A stretch of DNA of 55,054 nucleotides from an uncultured Saprospiraceae bacterium (GCA_937967615.1 CALCMJ010000155.1:1-55054); one strand, 5' to 3'; shown: positions 19,598 through 29,503, numbered from the stretch's first letter. Made by a program: numbers and translations. The notes: generated by a model not told the origin, from the sequence alone.

Positions 19598-19636
19598 AAA
19601 AAAAAAGCTTGTCTTTATAAGACAAGCTTTTTTTTT
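19598..19636. terminator. Bidirectional terminator between YceI and porW
   Basis: An 11-bp stem AAGCTTGTCTT / AAGACAAGCTT with a three-base loop is flanked by A and T runs that pair further and give a U-tract on both strands. It overlaps the porW stop codon. Confidence 0.93.
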
Positions 19637-22600
19637 ATTGATTGAGGTAATACTTTTCATAGAATGCCCTATAAGCTTTCTCTGATTTTTGCTTTATGAT
19701 TTCTCTATAATTTCTCTGTGTAACTGAATACATGGTATAATCAATATCAAGACCTTTAGTCAATTCATCTGCTTTTGTGATTGCTGACACATAATACTGC
19801 ATTGCTTTTGACTTATTCTTAAATCGTCTTATCAAAACGATTTGGGAATCATCTTCTCTATTTAAAAATATAGAAGCTACTTTCAACTTATCCTGCTTAT
19901 GATACTTTTTATTATAATCTGATAAGGCAACTTTTAAATCATTCATTTTATTATTGTCTACATCATAGACCACAAGAATGTTGTAATGCAATTTTTCTTC
20001 TTCATCTTTAAAGACATCTTTTTCTTCCTCATAGATAAGATCAGAAAACGCATCTCCTTCTCCTCTCAAAAAGCGCAATATTTCTTGGGCTCTAGTTTTC
20101 TCTGGTGCATTAGGATACCTTGTAGTTACATCCCTTAAGGCTTTTACATAAGCGTCTTTACCTTCTAAACTTCCTATACACATTGCACTAAGCAATCCAA
20201 ACTTTGCAGCATAGGGATTGGAAAGTTCTAGCTCATTTTTAGATAAATCGATACGCGCTTTCGCCTGAGCATATTTTTCATTTTCAAATAGACTATACAC
20301 TTCTTTATATATTCTTTCCAAGGATCCTCCGTCTGCTATCAGTTCATCTAAATATGCAGGATCTGAAATTATCTTTGCATAATCAGATTCTGGGAATTCT
20401 GAAGTAATTTTAGATGCGTATCCATTTGCTTTAGATCTTTGGTTTAAATCGTTATAAGAAAGATATAGGTAATAATATGCATCTAATCGCTTTTCAAAAT
20501 TAGGATACCTTCTCAGCAATTCCTCTAGTGTCTCAGTTGATTTTTCATAATTATCAAGATTATCTCTGTACTTAACTCCTAGGTCATACATAGCATCTGC
20601 AATCTTATTATTTGCAGATGTTTTTTGTTTCGGTGAGAAAGGAATATCTCCTAATATTTTTCGCACCTGTTCATCTGACATATCCTTCTTGGGTTCATCT
20701 ACTACAACTTCTACATCTGTGGTTTCAGATGCGTTTGTTCGATTAGATCTTCGCCAGTTATCTTCCAGTGCTCTATCTCCCCACTTCCTTCTAAAATCAC
20801 TTTGCCCCTGAAGCAGCGCCATATCATTATAAGCAAAGAAACTGCTGCTTTCTCTCCCTGTCCTTCTATTACCGGCGCCTGGCTTTCTGCTTGGTCTAGA
20901 AATTGCGCTTGCATCTGCAACTCCTTTTTCAATATTTTCTTGTTCTACCCTTTCTGCCAATTCTATTAACTCTTCTCTAGTCAATGTAGAGAGTCTTAGC
21001 AAACTATCTTGTTCATTTATTATTTTAATGTTCAGAGCTATGTCTTTCAAATTGCGTGCTCTTTTTTCTACTTCAAGATATCTCTCATCCTTTTTATCTA
21101 ATACAATAAGGGTAGAATCATAATAAGTAGAAGATGGAAGATATTTTTCTTGCTTATAAAAAATATTGGCAAGGCTATTATACACATTTGCCTGTTGTTG
21201 TTTTGTGCTCCCAGGCTCCTTTAATGACTTTTGGAAAAAACCTATCGCTTCTGCTATATTGTTATTTTCAATTTCTAGTTCTCCTTTTGCAAAATATAAT
21301 TGCGACCTAAAATCTGCATACTTTTCCTCTTTAATCATTTTATCTAAGCTCTTGAGCGCAGACTCCTTAGATGTCTTCCCAGTAGAATGTGACAATTTTA
21401 ACTTCTTGAGTTTAGCATGAAAATCCATTAAAAAACTAGGCTTAAAGTTGTCCACTTGGCTATAATATTTTAGCGCTTCACTATAGTTCTGTTTATATTC
21501 ATAAATCTGCGCTAAGATAAATGCATATCTGGCCTTTACTTTTTTACTGCTTTCTTTTTCGATAGCGTTATTCAAAGCTGGAATTGCTTTATCATAATCC
21601 TTTTGCTTTAAATACAAATGTGCGTAAGCTGCAGGAATTTCTTCTTTGATTTCATCATAAACATTCTCTTCTTCTAGGGATCGCAATAAGTACTCTGAAC
21701 TAAAAGAGTTGCCACGTTCTGCATAAGTCATTGCGAGCCATAAGATTCCTTCATAATATGCAGGCTTGTGTTTAAACAAACCTCCACCTGGTACTTGGCG
21801 AGTAGATTTCTTTTTATTTGTTTTACTTCCTTCTTCAGCATCCAATTCATCTTCTATTGCGGTTTCTTGCACAACAGTTTCTTCTGTAGGCTCAATTACT
21901 GGTTTCTCTTCTTTGGCCTCGCTTGGGTTTTTTAATCTTTCCAGTTCTGCCTGCTTAGATTCTAGTTTAGCTTGGAGCTGCTTTTCTTTTGAACTTCTTG
22001 GATCTGCATTGGGATCTTTCTTAGGCAAACGCTTCTTCTTTTTTCTCGCCTCTTTTTCCTTCTTACGGATTTCGTCTTTGCGCTTTTTTTCTGCCTTCTT
22101 TAGATCCTTCTTTATATCTCGTATTTCGTCATTTAATTTATCTGTCTTCTTTCTTAAATCCTTTCTTGCTTTATCTCTTTTTTCTCTATCGTCTGCTTTC
22201 GTCTCTCGTTCTTCTTGCCTCTTTTCTTTTGTTTCTTTTTTCTTTTCATCTATTTCTTTCCTCTTTACATCTCTTTCTTCATCCCGCACCTTCTTCTTTT
22301 CTGATGAGGACTGCTTACGGTTCTTTTCAAATTTTGCACTGTAAATACTATATGGATCAAATTCTTCTTGAAAGAATCTGAATGTTTCTTCAGCTGATTC
22401 GTAGTCTTGTTTTAAGAATTGAGCTTTCCCTAATAAGAGGTAGCAATCATCTACCCATTTACTAGGCCTGTGAAGAGAAACAACTGTGGAAACTTTTTCT
22501 ATCGCTCTATCTAACTCTACAGTCGCAGATTTAGGGTCAGAAGGCTGATACGGATACAGATTCAAAATTTGATCGTAATTATCATCATTACTCTCTTCAA

Positions 22601-22769
22601 GAACAACAAAGCTCTCCTTCAGAATCTCATTTGCATTGAAATACCCATTATACTTGGCTGTAACGTTATGATAAAACCTTCCAAACTTGCCAGTTTCCCC
22701 CTTTTTCTTCGTAGAAGAACAAGAAACACAGAGCATCGCAATACTAAAAACTAAAATTACTTGTTTCAA
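19635..22769 (-). CDS. porW: Type IX secretion/gliding lipoprotein PorW (SprE-like), TPR protein
   Basis: 1044 residues with a lipoprotein signal (VSCSS, Cys17) and repeated helical TPR-like units, for example about 100-135 and 330-560, with more towards the C-terminus. The N-terminal motif FGRFYHNVTAKYNGYFNANEIL is characteristic of SprE/PorW, a periplasmic lipoprotein needed for type IX secretion and gliding. Residues about 148-327 form a striking K/E/R-rich insertion (predicted coiled coil) between TPR units. The C-terminal segment LHYNILVVYDVDNN is also typical. The start codon is TTG; the next ATG lies inside the signal peptide, so TTG is chosen. Confidence 0.9.
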   Translation of the reverse strand: MKQVILVFSIAMLCVSCSSTKKKGETGKFGRFYHNVTAKYNGYFNANEILKESFVVLEESNDDNYDQILNLYPYQPSDPKSATVELDRAIEKVSTVVSLHRPSKWVDDCYLLLGKAQFLKQDYESAEETFRFFQEEFDPYSIYSAKFEKNRKQSSSEKKKVRDEERDVKRKEIDEKKKETKEKRQEERETKADDREKRDKARKDLRKKTDKLNDEIRDIKKDLKKAEKKRKDEIRKKEKEARKKKKRLPKKDPNADPRSSKEKQLQAKLESKQAELERLKNPSEAKEEKPVIEPTEETVVQETAIEDELDAEEGSKTNKKKSTRQVPGGGLFKHKPAYYEGILWLAMTYAERGNSFSSEYLLRSLEEENVYDEIKEEIPAAYAHLYLKQKDYDKAIPALNNAIEKESSKKVKARYAFILAQIYEYKQNYSEALKYYSQVDNFKPSFLMDFHAKLKKLKLSHSTGKTSKESALKSLDKMIKEEKYADFRSQLYFAKGELEIENNNIAEAIGFFQKSLKEPGSTKQQQANVYNSLANIFYKQEKYLPSSTYYDSTLIVLDKKDERYLEVEKRARNLKDIALNIKIINEQDSLLRLSTLTREELIELAERVEQENIEKGVADASAISRPSRKPGAGNRRTGRESSSFFAYNDMALLQGQSDFRRKWGDRALEDNWRRSNRTNASETTDVEVVVDEPKKDMSDEQVRKILGDIPFSPKQKTSANNKIADAMYDLGVKYRDNLDNYEKSTETLEELLRRYPNFEKRLDAYYYLYLSYNDLNQRSKANGYASKITSEFPESDYAKIISDPAYLDELIADGGSLERIYKEVYSLFENEKYAQAKARIDLSKNELELSNPYAAKFGLLSAMCIGSLEGKDAYVKALRDVTTRYPNAPEKTRAQEILRFLRGEGDAFSDLIYEEEKDVFKDEEEKLHYNILVVYDVDNNKMNDLKVALSDYNKKYHKQDKLKVASIFLNREDDSQIVLIRRFKNKSKAMQYYVSAITKADELTKGLDIDYTMYSVTQRNYREIIKQKSEKAYRAFYEKYYLNQ

Positions 22770-22892
22770 GAGTACTATTTTATTTAAATAAATCCAGTAA
22801 TAATTGCATCATTCACACTATTATGGGCAATTTTGTACCAATTTATATAACTCCTTTATTAGGGTATATATTTTAATTCCTCTAGGAATCTT

Positions 22893-23702
22893 ATGAATGA
22901 AGAGCTGCAAAATAAAGTCCAATTTCGTGAAAAACTACGAAATACGTTCCGTCTCATCATAATGAACGATGAAACCCTGGAAGAAATGCGCTCCTACAGG
23001 CTATCTTTACTCAACATTTACACGTTTTTTAGCATTATTCTGGTGATTTTAAGTCTTTTGATTATTTCATTTATAATTTTCACACCAATCAAAAGATTTA
23101 TACCTGGATATGGAGACGTAAACTCTAATCCACAATTTCTTGATTTAAAAGAAAAAGTAGAGTTTTTAGAAGAAGAATTAGATAATCAGGAATTATATAT
23201 AGATGGCTTAACAAAGCTATTTGATGGGATTGATGAAGATTTAGGCAATTCAGTAGCAAATGCTCAGCCTTTGGAAAATAATGTGAAATCCTCCATCCAA
23301 GAGGTCCCTTATGTGAATACAAATATTCTGGACGAATTATTTTTTATTAATCCTGTGAATGGTACTGTTTCAGAGGGATTCATGATAGACAAAAAACATT
23401 TTGGAGTAGATGTACTTGCTCCAAAAAATACACCTATCAAAAGCATTATGGATGGAGTCATTCTGAGTTCTGATTGGTCTTTGGAAACAGGGAACACCAT
23501 AAGCATTCAGCATCCCAGTAATATTATTTCAATATATAAACACAATTCTGTTCTTTTAAAAGAAACAGGAAGCTTAGTTAAAGCTGGTGAAGCTATCGCA
23601 ATAATTGGCAACACTGGAACTCTTTCTGATGGTCCGCATTTACATTTTGAACTTTGGTATAACGGGAAACCTGAAAATCCAGAAGAATATTTCTCATTTT
23701 AA
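22893..23702 (+). CDS. M23 family metallopeptidase, membrane-anchored
   Basis: 269 residues: cytoplasmic N-terminus, one membrane helix at about 41-63, a short coiled coil (about 83-105) and a C-terminal LytM domain. The zinc ligands are complete: H169 and D173 in HFGVD, and H249/H251 in PHLHFELW, with a further conserved histidine in YKHNS. It probably cuts peptide cross-links in peptidoglycan. It is followed by the HAD gene after eight bases. The start is divergent from porW, about 120 bases away. Confidence 0.93.
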   Translation: MNEELQNKVQFREKLRNTFRLIIMNDETLEEMRSYRLSLLNIYTFFSIILVILSLLIISFIIFTPIKRFIPGYGDVNSNPQFLDLKEKVEFLEEELDNQELYIDGLTKLFDGIDEDLGNSVANAQPLENNVKSSIQEVPYVNTNILDELFFINPVNGTVSEGFMIDKKHFGVDVLAPKNTPIKSIMDGVILSSDWSLETGNTISIQHPSNIISIYKHNSVLLKETGSLVKAGEAIAIIGNTGTLSDGPHLHFELWYNGKPENPEEYFSF

Positions 23703-23710
23703 ATAAAAAT

Positions 23711-24136
23711 ATGAAAAAACACGATCTCAAAACTATAACTGGAGAAGATGGTAAATCCTTAAGCCCAATTCTTCCAGAAGAAATTAAAAACTACCTTATT
23801 GATATTGATGGGACGATTTGTGATGATATTCCAAATGAAGAACCTGAACGTATGGAAACTGCGCAAGTGTACCCAGATGCTTTAGAGATACTAAATAAGT
23901 GGTTTGATGAAGGGCATATTATTACCTTTTTTACATCAAGAACTGAAGATCATAGAAAAGTAACTGAAGCTTGGCTTGCGAAGGAGGGATTTAAGTATCA
24001 GGGTCTTTTGATGGGAAAACCTAGAGGAGGGAATTATCATTGGATTGATAATCATATGGTGAGAGCAACCCGTTTTAAAGGGAAGTTTACTGATTTAATT
24101 ATGGCCAATAAGAACATCGAAATATTTGAGGATTAG
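23711..24136 (+). CDS. HAD-superfamily phosphatase-like protein
   Basis: 141 residues with a complete minimal HAD catalytic set: motif I DIDGT (Asp31, Asp33), motif II Thr75/Ser76 in FFTSRTEDH, motif III Lys103 in LMGKPRGG, and motif IV acidic Asp113 in WIDNH. It lacks a large cap domain. Close relatives in Bacteroidota are often labelled phosphoheptose isomerase, which this fold does not support. The substrate is unknown. It is probably co-transcribed with the M23 peptidase. Confidence 0.85.
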   Translation: MKKHDLKTITGEDGKSLSPILPEEIKNYLIDIDGTICDDIPNEEPERMETAQVYPDALEILNKWFDEGHIITFFTSRTEDHRKVTEAWLAKEGFKYQGLLMGKPRGGNYHWIDNHMVRATRFKGKFTDLIMANKNIEIFED

Positions 24137-24140
24137 CAAA

Positions 24141-25055
24141 TTAAATTCTCCTATTTACGATATCTACAATTGCATTTTCAAGTGTTTCAAATTGAAACTT
24201 AAAGCCCTGTTCTAAAAATCGATTTGGACTTACACGGTTGCTATTTAAAAGCATTGTAGCCATTTTCCCCGGAATCAAATTTAAGGCGAAAGCTGGAACT
24301 GGTAAGAGGAGTGCCTTTTTTCCTAAAGATTGTTTTGTCCTTCTAGTAAACTCTCCTAGCTGCAGTGATTCTGGAGCTACACCATTGTAAATACCATCCT
24401 CTTTTGTTTTCGTAATAAGAAATATAATTTGTGACGCTAGATCATCAATATGTATCCACGGATAAAATTGTTTGCCATTGCCAAAGTAAGCCGCTATTCC
24501 AAAATTCATGGGTTGCAAAATCTTAGGTAAAGCTCCACCCTTAGATGATAAGACCAGACCTATTCTAAGCGTAAATACAGATTTTGTTAGATTAATTATT
24601 GGGTCAATAGATCGTTCCCACAATTCACAACATTCAACCATAAATGAATTCCTATCCCCAATTGCACTTTCGTGTGTCAATATCTCGTCTCCACGATCTC
24701 CATAAATCCCAATAGCAGACGCGCTTAAAAATATTTTAGGATTTATAAGACCTTCCTCAATGAGACGAACTAAAACTTTATTAGATTCCACTCGGCTAGA
24801 AATAATTTCTTTCTTTCTGGATTTGGTCCAAAGTTTATCCGCAATCCCAGCACCTGCTAGATTAATAACTACATCAGGAGCAAAGCCCTTCAATTCAATA
24901 CTATCTCTAGCTGGATCCCATTGCAAAAAGTCTGAAGATTTATTTGCAATAGACCTACTTAAAACCTTTACCTCATAAGTTTCCTTAGAAAGTCTTGTCC
25001 TTAGGTGGCTACCGACTAGCCCTGAACCACCTCCTATTAAAATTTTTGTTTTCAT
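24141..25055 (-). CDS. TIGR01777-type NAD-dependent epimerase (SDR39U1-like)
   Basis: 304 residues with an N-terminal Rossmann glycine motif (GGGSGLVGSHL), the family stretch VVINLAGAGIADKLWTKSRK, SASAIGIYGD with the active-site tyrosine, and FYPWIHIDDL. The C-terminal RVSPNRFLEQGFKFQF is typical of this family. The reaction is not known for most members. It is convergent with the HAD gene (four bases apart) and divergent from the ABC binding protein. Confidence 0.93.
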   Translation of the reverse strand: MKTKILIGGGSGLVGSHLRTRLSKETYEVKVLSRSIANKSSDFLQWDPARDSIELKGFAPDVVINLAGAGIADKLWTKSRKKEIISSRVESNKVLVRLIEEGLINPKIFLSASAIGIYGDRGDEILTHESAIGDRNSFMVECCELWERSIDPIINLTKSVFTLRIGLVLSSKGGALPKILQPMNFGIAAYFGNGKQFYPWIHIDDLASQIIFLITKTKEDGIYNGVAPESLQLGEFTRRTKQSLGKKALLLPVPAFALNLIPGKMATMLLNSNRVSPNRFLEQGFKFQFETLENAIVDIVNRRI

Positions 25056-25139
25056 TTATGGTAAAATACTATTTTGTATATAAATGATATGTCAAGTTTC
25101 AAGCTATTATGCGTAACTTCATAGTAATAATATTACCCT

Positions 25140-26888
25140 ATGAACCTATCTTTTAGTTGGAGTCTTGGAATTTTCTTATGTCTGATGATGTGCATTGGGT
25201 GTAGAACGGATGCTCCAATGCTCACAGAATTGGAAACTCTCAATATTCGTTTAACAAAAGATCCAAATAAATTAAATCCAGTTTTTAATCCTTCAGCGAG
25301 TTCAAGAGAAATATTTCAATACATTTTTGTACCACTTGCTGACTATCATCCAGAAACCTTGGAGTTATATCCAATATTGATAGAAGAAATTCCAGAAGGA
25401 AAAGTGCGCACAGAAGCACCTTATAATGGTGATCTAGTTTTTGATATAACAATAAGAGAAGATGCTAGGTGGACAGATGGTAAGCCTGTCACAGCTGAAG
25501 ATTACGCATTTACTGTCAAAGCAGTAAAACTACCCTTGTCAAATGCGCGTGCATGGCGATCGCTGTTTAAGTATATAAAAAACGTAATCCCTGACAAAAA
25601 CAATCCAAAAAAGTTTCAGGTGGTTATGGATAAGGACCATATGTTGGCTAAAGAAATTGCCCTCACATGCTACATATTACCACATCACATTTATGATAAA
25701 AGTGCGGCTTTAAAACAATTCCCAAATGATATAAATTACGGGGATGATTTTGAAGCAGATGATAACATAACATCCTTTGCGACCACATTTAATTCCACTG
25801 AGAATTTAAGAGATACTCTGGTAGGAGCAGGACCCTATGTCTTGAACTCGTGGACCACAAACCAAAGTATTGTTTTGCAAAAGAAAGCTAATTACTGGGG
25901 TAATAAATTCCCAAACAATCCTTTTCTAAAAGCAGGAACAGAAAAAATGGTATTTAAAATAATTCCAGATGACAATACTGCTCTTACCGCTTTTAAGGGA
26001 GATCAAATAGATGTCTTACCCATTGCAAATGCTAGCCTGTTTGATGAGCTCAAAAAAGATGAGAACTACAAAGACAAAGCACAATTTTTATCTCCATCAC
26101 TTATTCGATATTATTATATAGCATTAAATAATATTGATGAAAAACTTACTGATAAAAGAGTAAGAAGGGCAATTGCACATTTATTTGATATGCAGTCTAT
26201 ATTAAATACTATTGAATATGGTTATGGAGATAGGATAATCGGTCATTTTAATCCAGCTAAATCTTATTACAATACTAAATTGAAGCCTATTCCTTTTGAC
26301 ATAGATAAATCTATTCAATTACTAAAAGAAGCTGGCTGGGAAGACTCAAATGGAGATGGTATTGTAGACAAAAAAATTAACAATACCCATGTAGAGATGA
26401 ATCTTGAGATTCTGATTACTGGAAGTTCGCTTTCAGAGAATATTAGTTTATTAGTGCAAGAGGCTGCAAAAAAAGCTGGCATTAACTTAAGCATCACAAG
26501 AAAAAAGATGTCCATAATAAATTCAGAAAACATAGGTCCTAAAAAATATAATCTAGTTGCACTGGTCATATCTCAGGATGCAGCACCGGATGACCCATAC
26601 GACAGATGGCACTCAGATAATATAGATGAGGGTAGAAATTTCTATTCCTATAGCAATCATGAAGCTGACAAACTCATGGTAGAGATTCGCAAGGAATATG
26701 ATGAAAGCAAACGCAAGGATCTTTATCTAAAGCTGCAGGAGATAATGTATGAAGATCAACCTGTGATATGGTTATATTGTCCAAGGCAAAAAGTAATTTT
26801 GGACGCTGACTTATCAGCTAAGCAAACATCAAAAAGACCCGGGTACCTTGCAAACACTTTCTCAAGAAAAGTTTCAGTAGTTAATTAA
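25140..26888 (+). CDS. ABC transporter substrate-binding lipoprotein (oligopeptide type, SBP family 5)
   Basis: 582 residues with a lipobox ending at Cys21 (MCIGC). Family 5 features include the N-terminal LNPVFNPSASSREIFQYIFVPLADY, the TDGKPVTAEDYAFTVKA segment, LVGAGPYVLNSW, and a C-terminal YSYSNHEADKLMVE region. It should deliver oligopeptides or similar solutes to the two permeases encoded just downstream (gaps of four and two bases). In Bacteroidota the lipoprotein may sit on the inner or outer membrane. Confidence 0.94.
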   Translation: MNLSFSWSLGIFLCLMMCIGCRTDAPMLTELETLNIRLTKDPNKLNPVFNPSASSREIFQYIFVPLADYHPETLELYPILIEEIPEGKVRTEAPYNGDLVFDITIREDARWTDGKPVTAEDYAFTVKAVKLPLSNARAWRSLFKYIKNVIPDKNNPKKFQVVMDKDHMLAKEIALTCYILPHHIYDKSAALKQFPNDINYGDDFEADDNITSFATTFNSTENLRDTLVGAGPYVLNSWTTNQSIVLQKKANYWGNKFPNNPFLKAGTEKMVFKIIPDDNTALTAFKGDQIDVLPIANASLFDELKKDENYKDKAQFLSPSLIRYYYIALNNIDEKLTDKRVRRAIAHLFDMQSILNTIEYGYGDRIIGHFNPAKSYYNTKLKPIPFDIDKSIQLLKEAGWEDSNGDGIVDKKINNTHVEMNLEILITGSSLSENISLLVQEAAKKAGINLSITRKKMSIINSENIGPKKYNLVALVISQDAAPDDPYDRWHSDNIDEGRNFYSYSNHEADKLMVEIRKEYDESKRKDLYLKLQEIMYEDQPVIWLYCPRQKVILDADLSAKQTSKRPGYLANTFSRKVSVVN

Positions 26889-26892
26889 TAAT

Positions 26893-28038
26893 ATGCTTTG
26901 GTATCTTTCAAAACGCATTTTAAGAATACCTTTTGTACTTCTGAGTGTCTCTTTACTTATTTTTTTTATAAGTAAAAATGTACCACAGGATACAGTTGTC
27001 AATATATTGCAACTTGAAGGAAAGTCTGAAGCAAAAGATAATGATGAAGGATTTTCAAAAGAAGATTATGTACAAGTTGCAAAGAAATACAATTATCACC
27101 TTCCCCAATTCTATTTTAAATTTAGACCATCCCACTACCCTCTAAAACGTAAATTATTCCCTAGTGAAAAAAACCAAGAAGACATACAGCTGAATGAAAA
27201 GAAGCAGTTTTCTCTACCTGCATTTAATTGGAATGGTTTTAATAATCAGTATCATATCTGGGTTAAAAATATGTTCACTGGGAATTTTGGAATTTCCTTT
27301 GTGGATGGTAAACTTGTTTCAACAAAGATTTGGGATGCATTGCAATGGACCTTATTGCTCGTTTTTATTTCATTATTCATAAGCTTTGCATTAGGTATCT
27401 CTTTGGGTTTATTTTCCAAAACATCAGATTCGAAAAAAACCTCAGAGGCACTTAAACTAGGATCCTATCTGTTATATTCCATTCCAGTATTTTGGTTTGC
27501 AACGATCATGCTCATTTTCTTCACTACAGACGACTATGGTAGTTGGACAAATATCTTTCCAACGGTAAGTGTCTTAGATCCTACAGATAAATCTATTTTT
27601 GGAAAACTATTTTCCTCAGGGAAACTACTAATCCTTCCAATTTTAGTTACCTCACTGCATGCCCTTGGCTATATAAGTAGGCAGATGGAATCTAGTCTTT
27701 CCAATGAGCTAGGAAAATCATATGCCCGTACTGCATTGAGTAAGGGCTTATCTTTCAAGGCTGTAGTTAAAAAACATGGATTTAAAAATGCATTGCTGCC
27801 AATCATTACACTTTTAAGTTCGGCCATTCCAGGGACCATTGCTGGTTCTGTAATTATTGAGACTGTATTTAACATCCCTGGTATAGGGCGCTTAATTTAT
27901 AATTCCATTTTACTTGCAGACTGGAATGTTGTTTTTGCACTTGTATTTCTGATCGCTGGTATTACGAGCATATCATTCTTAATGAGTGATTTACTTTACA
28001 TGAAGACGAATCCTAAAATTCATTTTGACACAGATTAA
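26893..28038 (+). CDS. ABC transporter permease, DppB/OppB type
   Basis: 381 residues, longer than the usual 310-340. An N-terminal helix with the family motif RILRIPFVLLSVSLLIFFI is followed by a polar insertion of about 100 residues (about 35-130), then the conserved TGNFGISFVDGK stretch and five membrane helices. The EAA-like coupling loop GKSYARTALSKGLSFKAVVKKHG and the C-terminal NIPGIGRLIYNSI are intact. It pairs with the next gene as a heterodimeric permease; no ATPase gene is in the cluster. Confidence 0.93.
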   Translation: MLWYLSKRILRIPFVLLSVSLLIFFISKNVPQDTVVNILQLEGKSEAKDNDEGFSKEDYVQVAKKYNYHLPQFYFKFRPSHYPLKRKLFPSEKNQEDIQLNEKKQFSLPAFNWNGFNNQYHIWVKNMFTGNFGISFVDGKLVSTKIWDALQWTLLLVFISLFISFALGISLGLFSKTSDSKKTSEALKLGSYLLYSIPVFWFATIMLIFFTTDDYGSWTNIFPTVSVLDPTDKSIFGKLFSSGKLLILPILVTSLHALGYISRQMESSLSNELGKSYARTALSKGLSFKAVVKKHGFKNALLPIITLLSSAIPGTIAGSVIIETVFNIPGIGRLIYNSILLADWNVVFALVFLIAGITSISFLMSDLLYMKTNPKIHFDTD

Positions 28039-28040
28039 TT

Positions 28041-29222
28041 ATGGCGTATATAAAACGCATATTGAAGTTTATAAACAAAAAGAAAAGAGGTAGATTTTCT
28101 GTAATAATACTATTCACATTATTTATAATTTCTCTTTTAGCCCCCTTCATTGCAAATGATATCCCTATCGTATGTAAAAGTAATAATGGTTTACACTTTC
28201 CAGTTGTGCAAAAGTTATTTAATAAAACGCACCACCATAAAGCAGAATGTAATTGGTCTATTCATCCATTAATTCCCTATCATCAAAAATCGCTTGACCT
28301 TAAAAATGGCAGATTCAAAAGTCCTTTTGAAAAGCAAGATATTAGTAGCATCAGGAAGAGGCATTGGTTAGGAACGGATGCATTAGGAAGAGACACTTTT
28401 GCTGGTCTACTTTACGGCAGTTCCATTGCTGGGCGTATAGGGTTTTTTGCATCTTTATTATCCTTTATTATAGGTATGCTAATAGGTATTATCTCAGCTT
28501 ACTTTGGAAACAATAAATTAAGAATTAATTATAAACAGCTCGCGATATTGCTTCCTAGCATTCTAGTTCTATTGTATCAGTCTATTTATGGGTTTTTCTT
28601 TGGTTTTGCAAATGATTTCATGTGGGAGGCTTCAGTGTTTCTTTTAATATTTATAATGAGTGGCTTCTGCATTTGGAAATTGCACGACAGTGTTAATTCA
28701 AAAATACGAGTACCCTTAGACAATTTAATTCTATGGATTCTTGAAGTGTATAAATCTATACCTAACATCTTTTTTATTCTTATTTTATTAAGTCTACTAA
28801 CAAAAGCCGGTGTTATTAATTTAATACTTGTTATTGCGTTTGTATTATGGCCCATAGTGGCTAGGTATACACGTGCGGAAGTACTTAAACTAAAAGAAGA
28901 GAATTATATTAAAAGCGCAGAAGTATCTGGTATTCCAAATTGGACCATAATTGTAAAACACATATTCCTGAATGCGATGGGGCCAGCACTTGTAAGTTTT
29001 GCCTTTAGTTTTTCTGCTGCAATTCTATTAGAGGCGAGTCTGTCTTTCTTAGGAATAGGACTTCCAGTAGAAGAAGTGAGTTGGGGCAGTATGTTGTCAG
29101 AAGTAAGAAATAATTATAAGGCGTGGTGGTTAGCTCTATTTCCAGGAATAGCTATTTTTCTAGTTGTGAGTGCTTTAAATTATTTAGGGGAAGTACTTGG
29201 CGAATTCTTTTCTCAGAATTAA
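28041..29222 (+). CDS. ABC transporter permease, DppC/OppC type
   Basis: 393 residues. The HWLGTDALGRDTFAGLLYGS motif is diagnostic, and the coupling loop reads ARYTRAEVLKLKEENYIKSAE. The C-terminal motif SFLGIGLPVEEVSWGSML is typical of this family. The first periplasmic loop (about 40-105) is enlarged and polar, mirroring the insertion in its partner. Two bases separate it from the DppB-type gene. Its end overlaps the convergent small lipoprotein gene by four bases. Confidence 0.93.
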   Translation: MAYIKRILKFINKKKRGRFSVIILFTLFIISLLAPFIANDIPIVCKSNNGLHFPVVQKLFNKTHHHKAECNWSIHPLIPYHQKSLDLKNGRFKSPFEKQDISSIRKRHWLGTDALGRDTFAGLLYGSSIAGRIGFFASLLSFIIGMLIGIISAYFGNNKLRINYKQLAILLPSILVLLYQSIYGFFFGFANDFMWEASVFLLIFIMSGFCIWKLHDSVNSKIRVPLDNLILWILEVYKSIPNIFFILILLSLLTKAGVINLILVIAFVLWPIVARYTRAEVLKLKEENYIKSAEVSGIPNWTIIVKHIFLNAMGPALVSFAFSFSAAILLEASLSFLGIGLPVEEVSWGSMLSEVRNNYKAWWLALFPGIAIFLVVSALNYLGEVLGEFFSQN

Positions 29223-29428
29223 GATCCTTTTTGTCCAGCTTTCCTCATTTTCTTCTTTCTCTTTTTCCCAAACAATGAAGATTTGCCTCTTTTTGTATTG
29301 GAATAATCAACGTCTTCGCTCATCTTTTCCGTCGTGATACAGCCCTCACCAGTCTTACAAGAAGGTAGACTTATGAACAAGAAGGCTGGCAGAATACCTA
29401 TAAATACTATCTTTTTTATTCTTGACAT
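29219..29428 (-). CDS. Small basic lipoprotein, unknown function
   Basis: 69 residues with a hydrophobic N-terminus and a plausible lipobox (SLPSC, Cys24), followed by a short acidic stretch and a very basic tail (GKSSLFGKKRKKKMRKAG). The gene has its own ATG and about 190 bases of upstream non-coding DNA shared with HU. Tiny lipoproteins with a 'K(R)GKSxLFxKK' tail recur in this phylum as far as I recall, but I know of no function. The tail could contact anionic surfaces such as LPS; this is speculation. Confidence 0.65.
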   Translation of the reverse strand: MSRIKKIVFIGILPAFLFISLPSCKTGEGCITTEKMSEDVDYSNTKRGKSSLFGKKRKKKMRKAGQKGS

Positions 29429-29503
29429 CCATATAAAGGTAAGGGAATCAGAGACAAATTGCTAGTAATAATCTCAAGTTCAAGTAATTATTCAATGAAA
29501 TAA

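Noticed and set aside
21766..22344. A 192-codon open frame opposite porW, rich in serine and phenylalanine
   Set aside because: It is the complement of the K/E-rich insertion of porW; low-complexity codons on one strand create open frames on the other. No family pattern or start context supports it.
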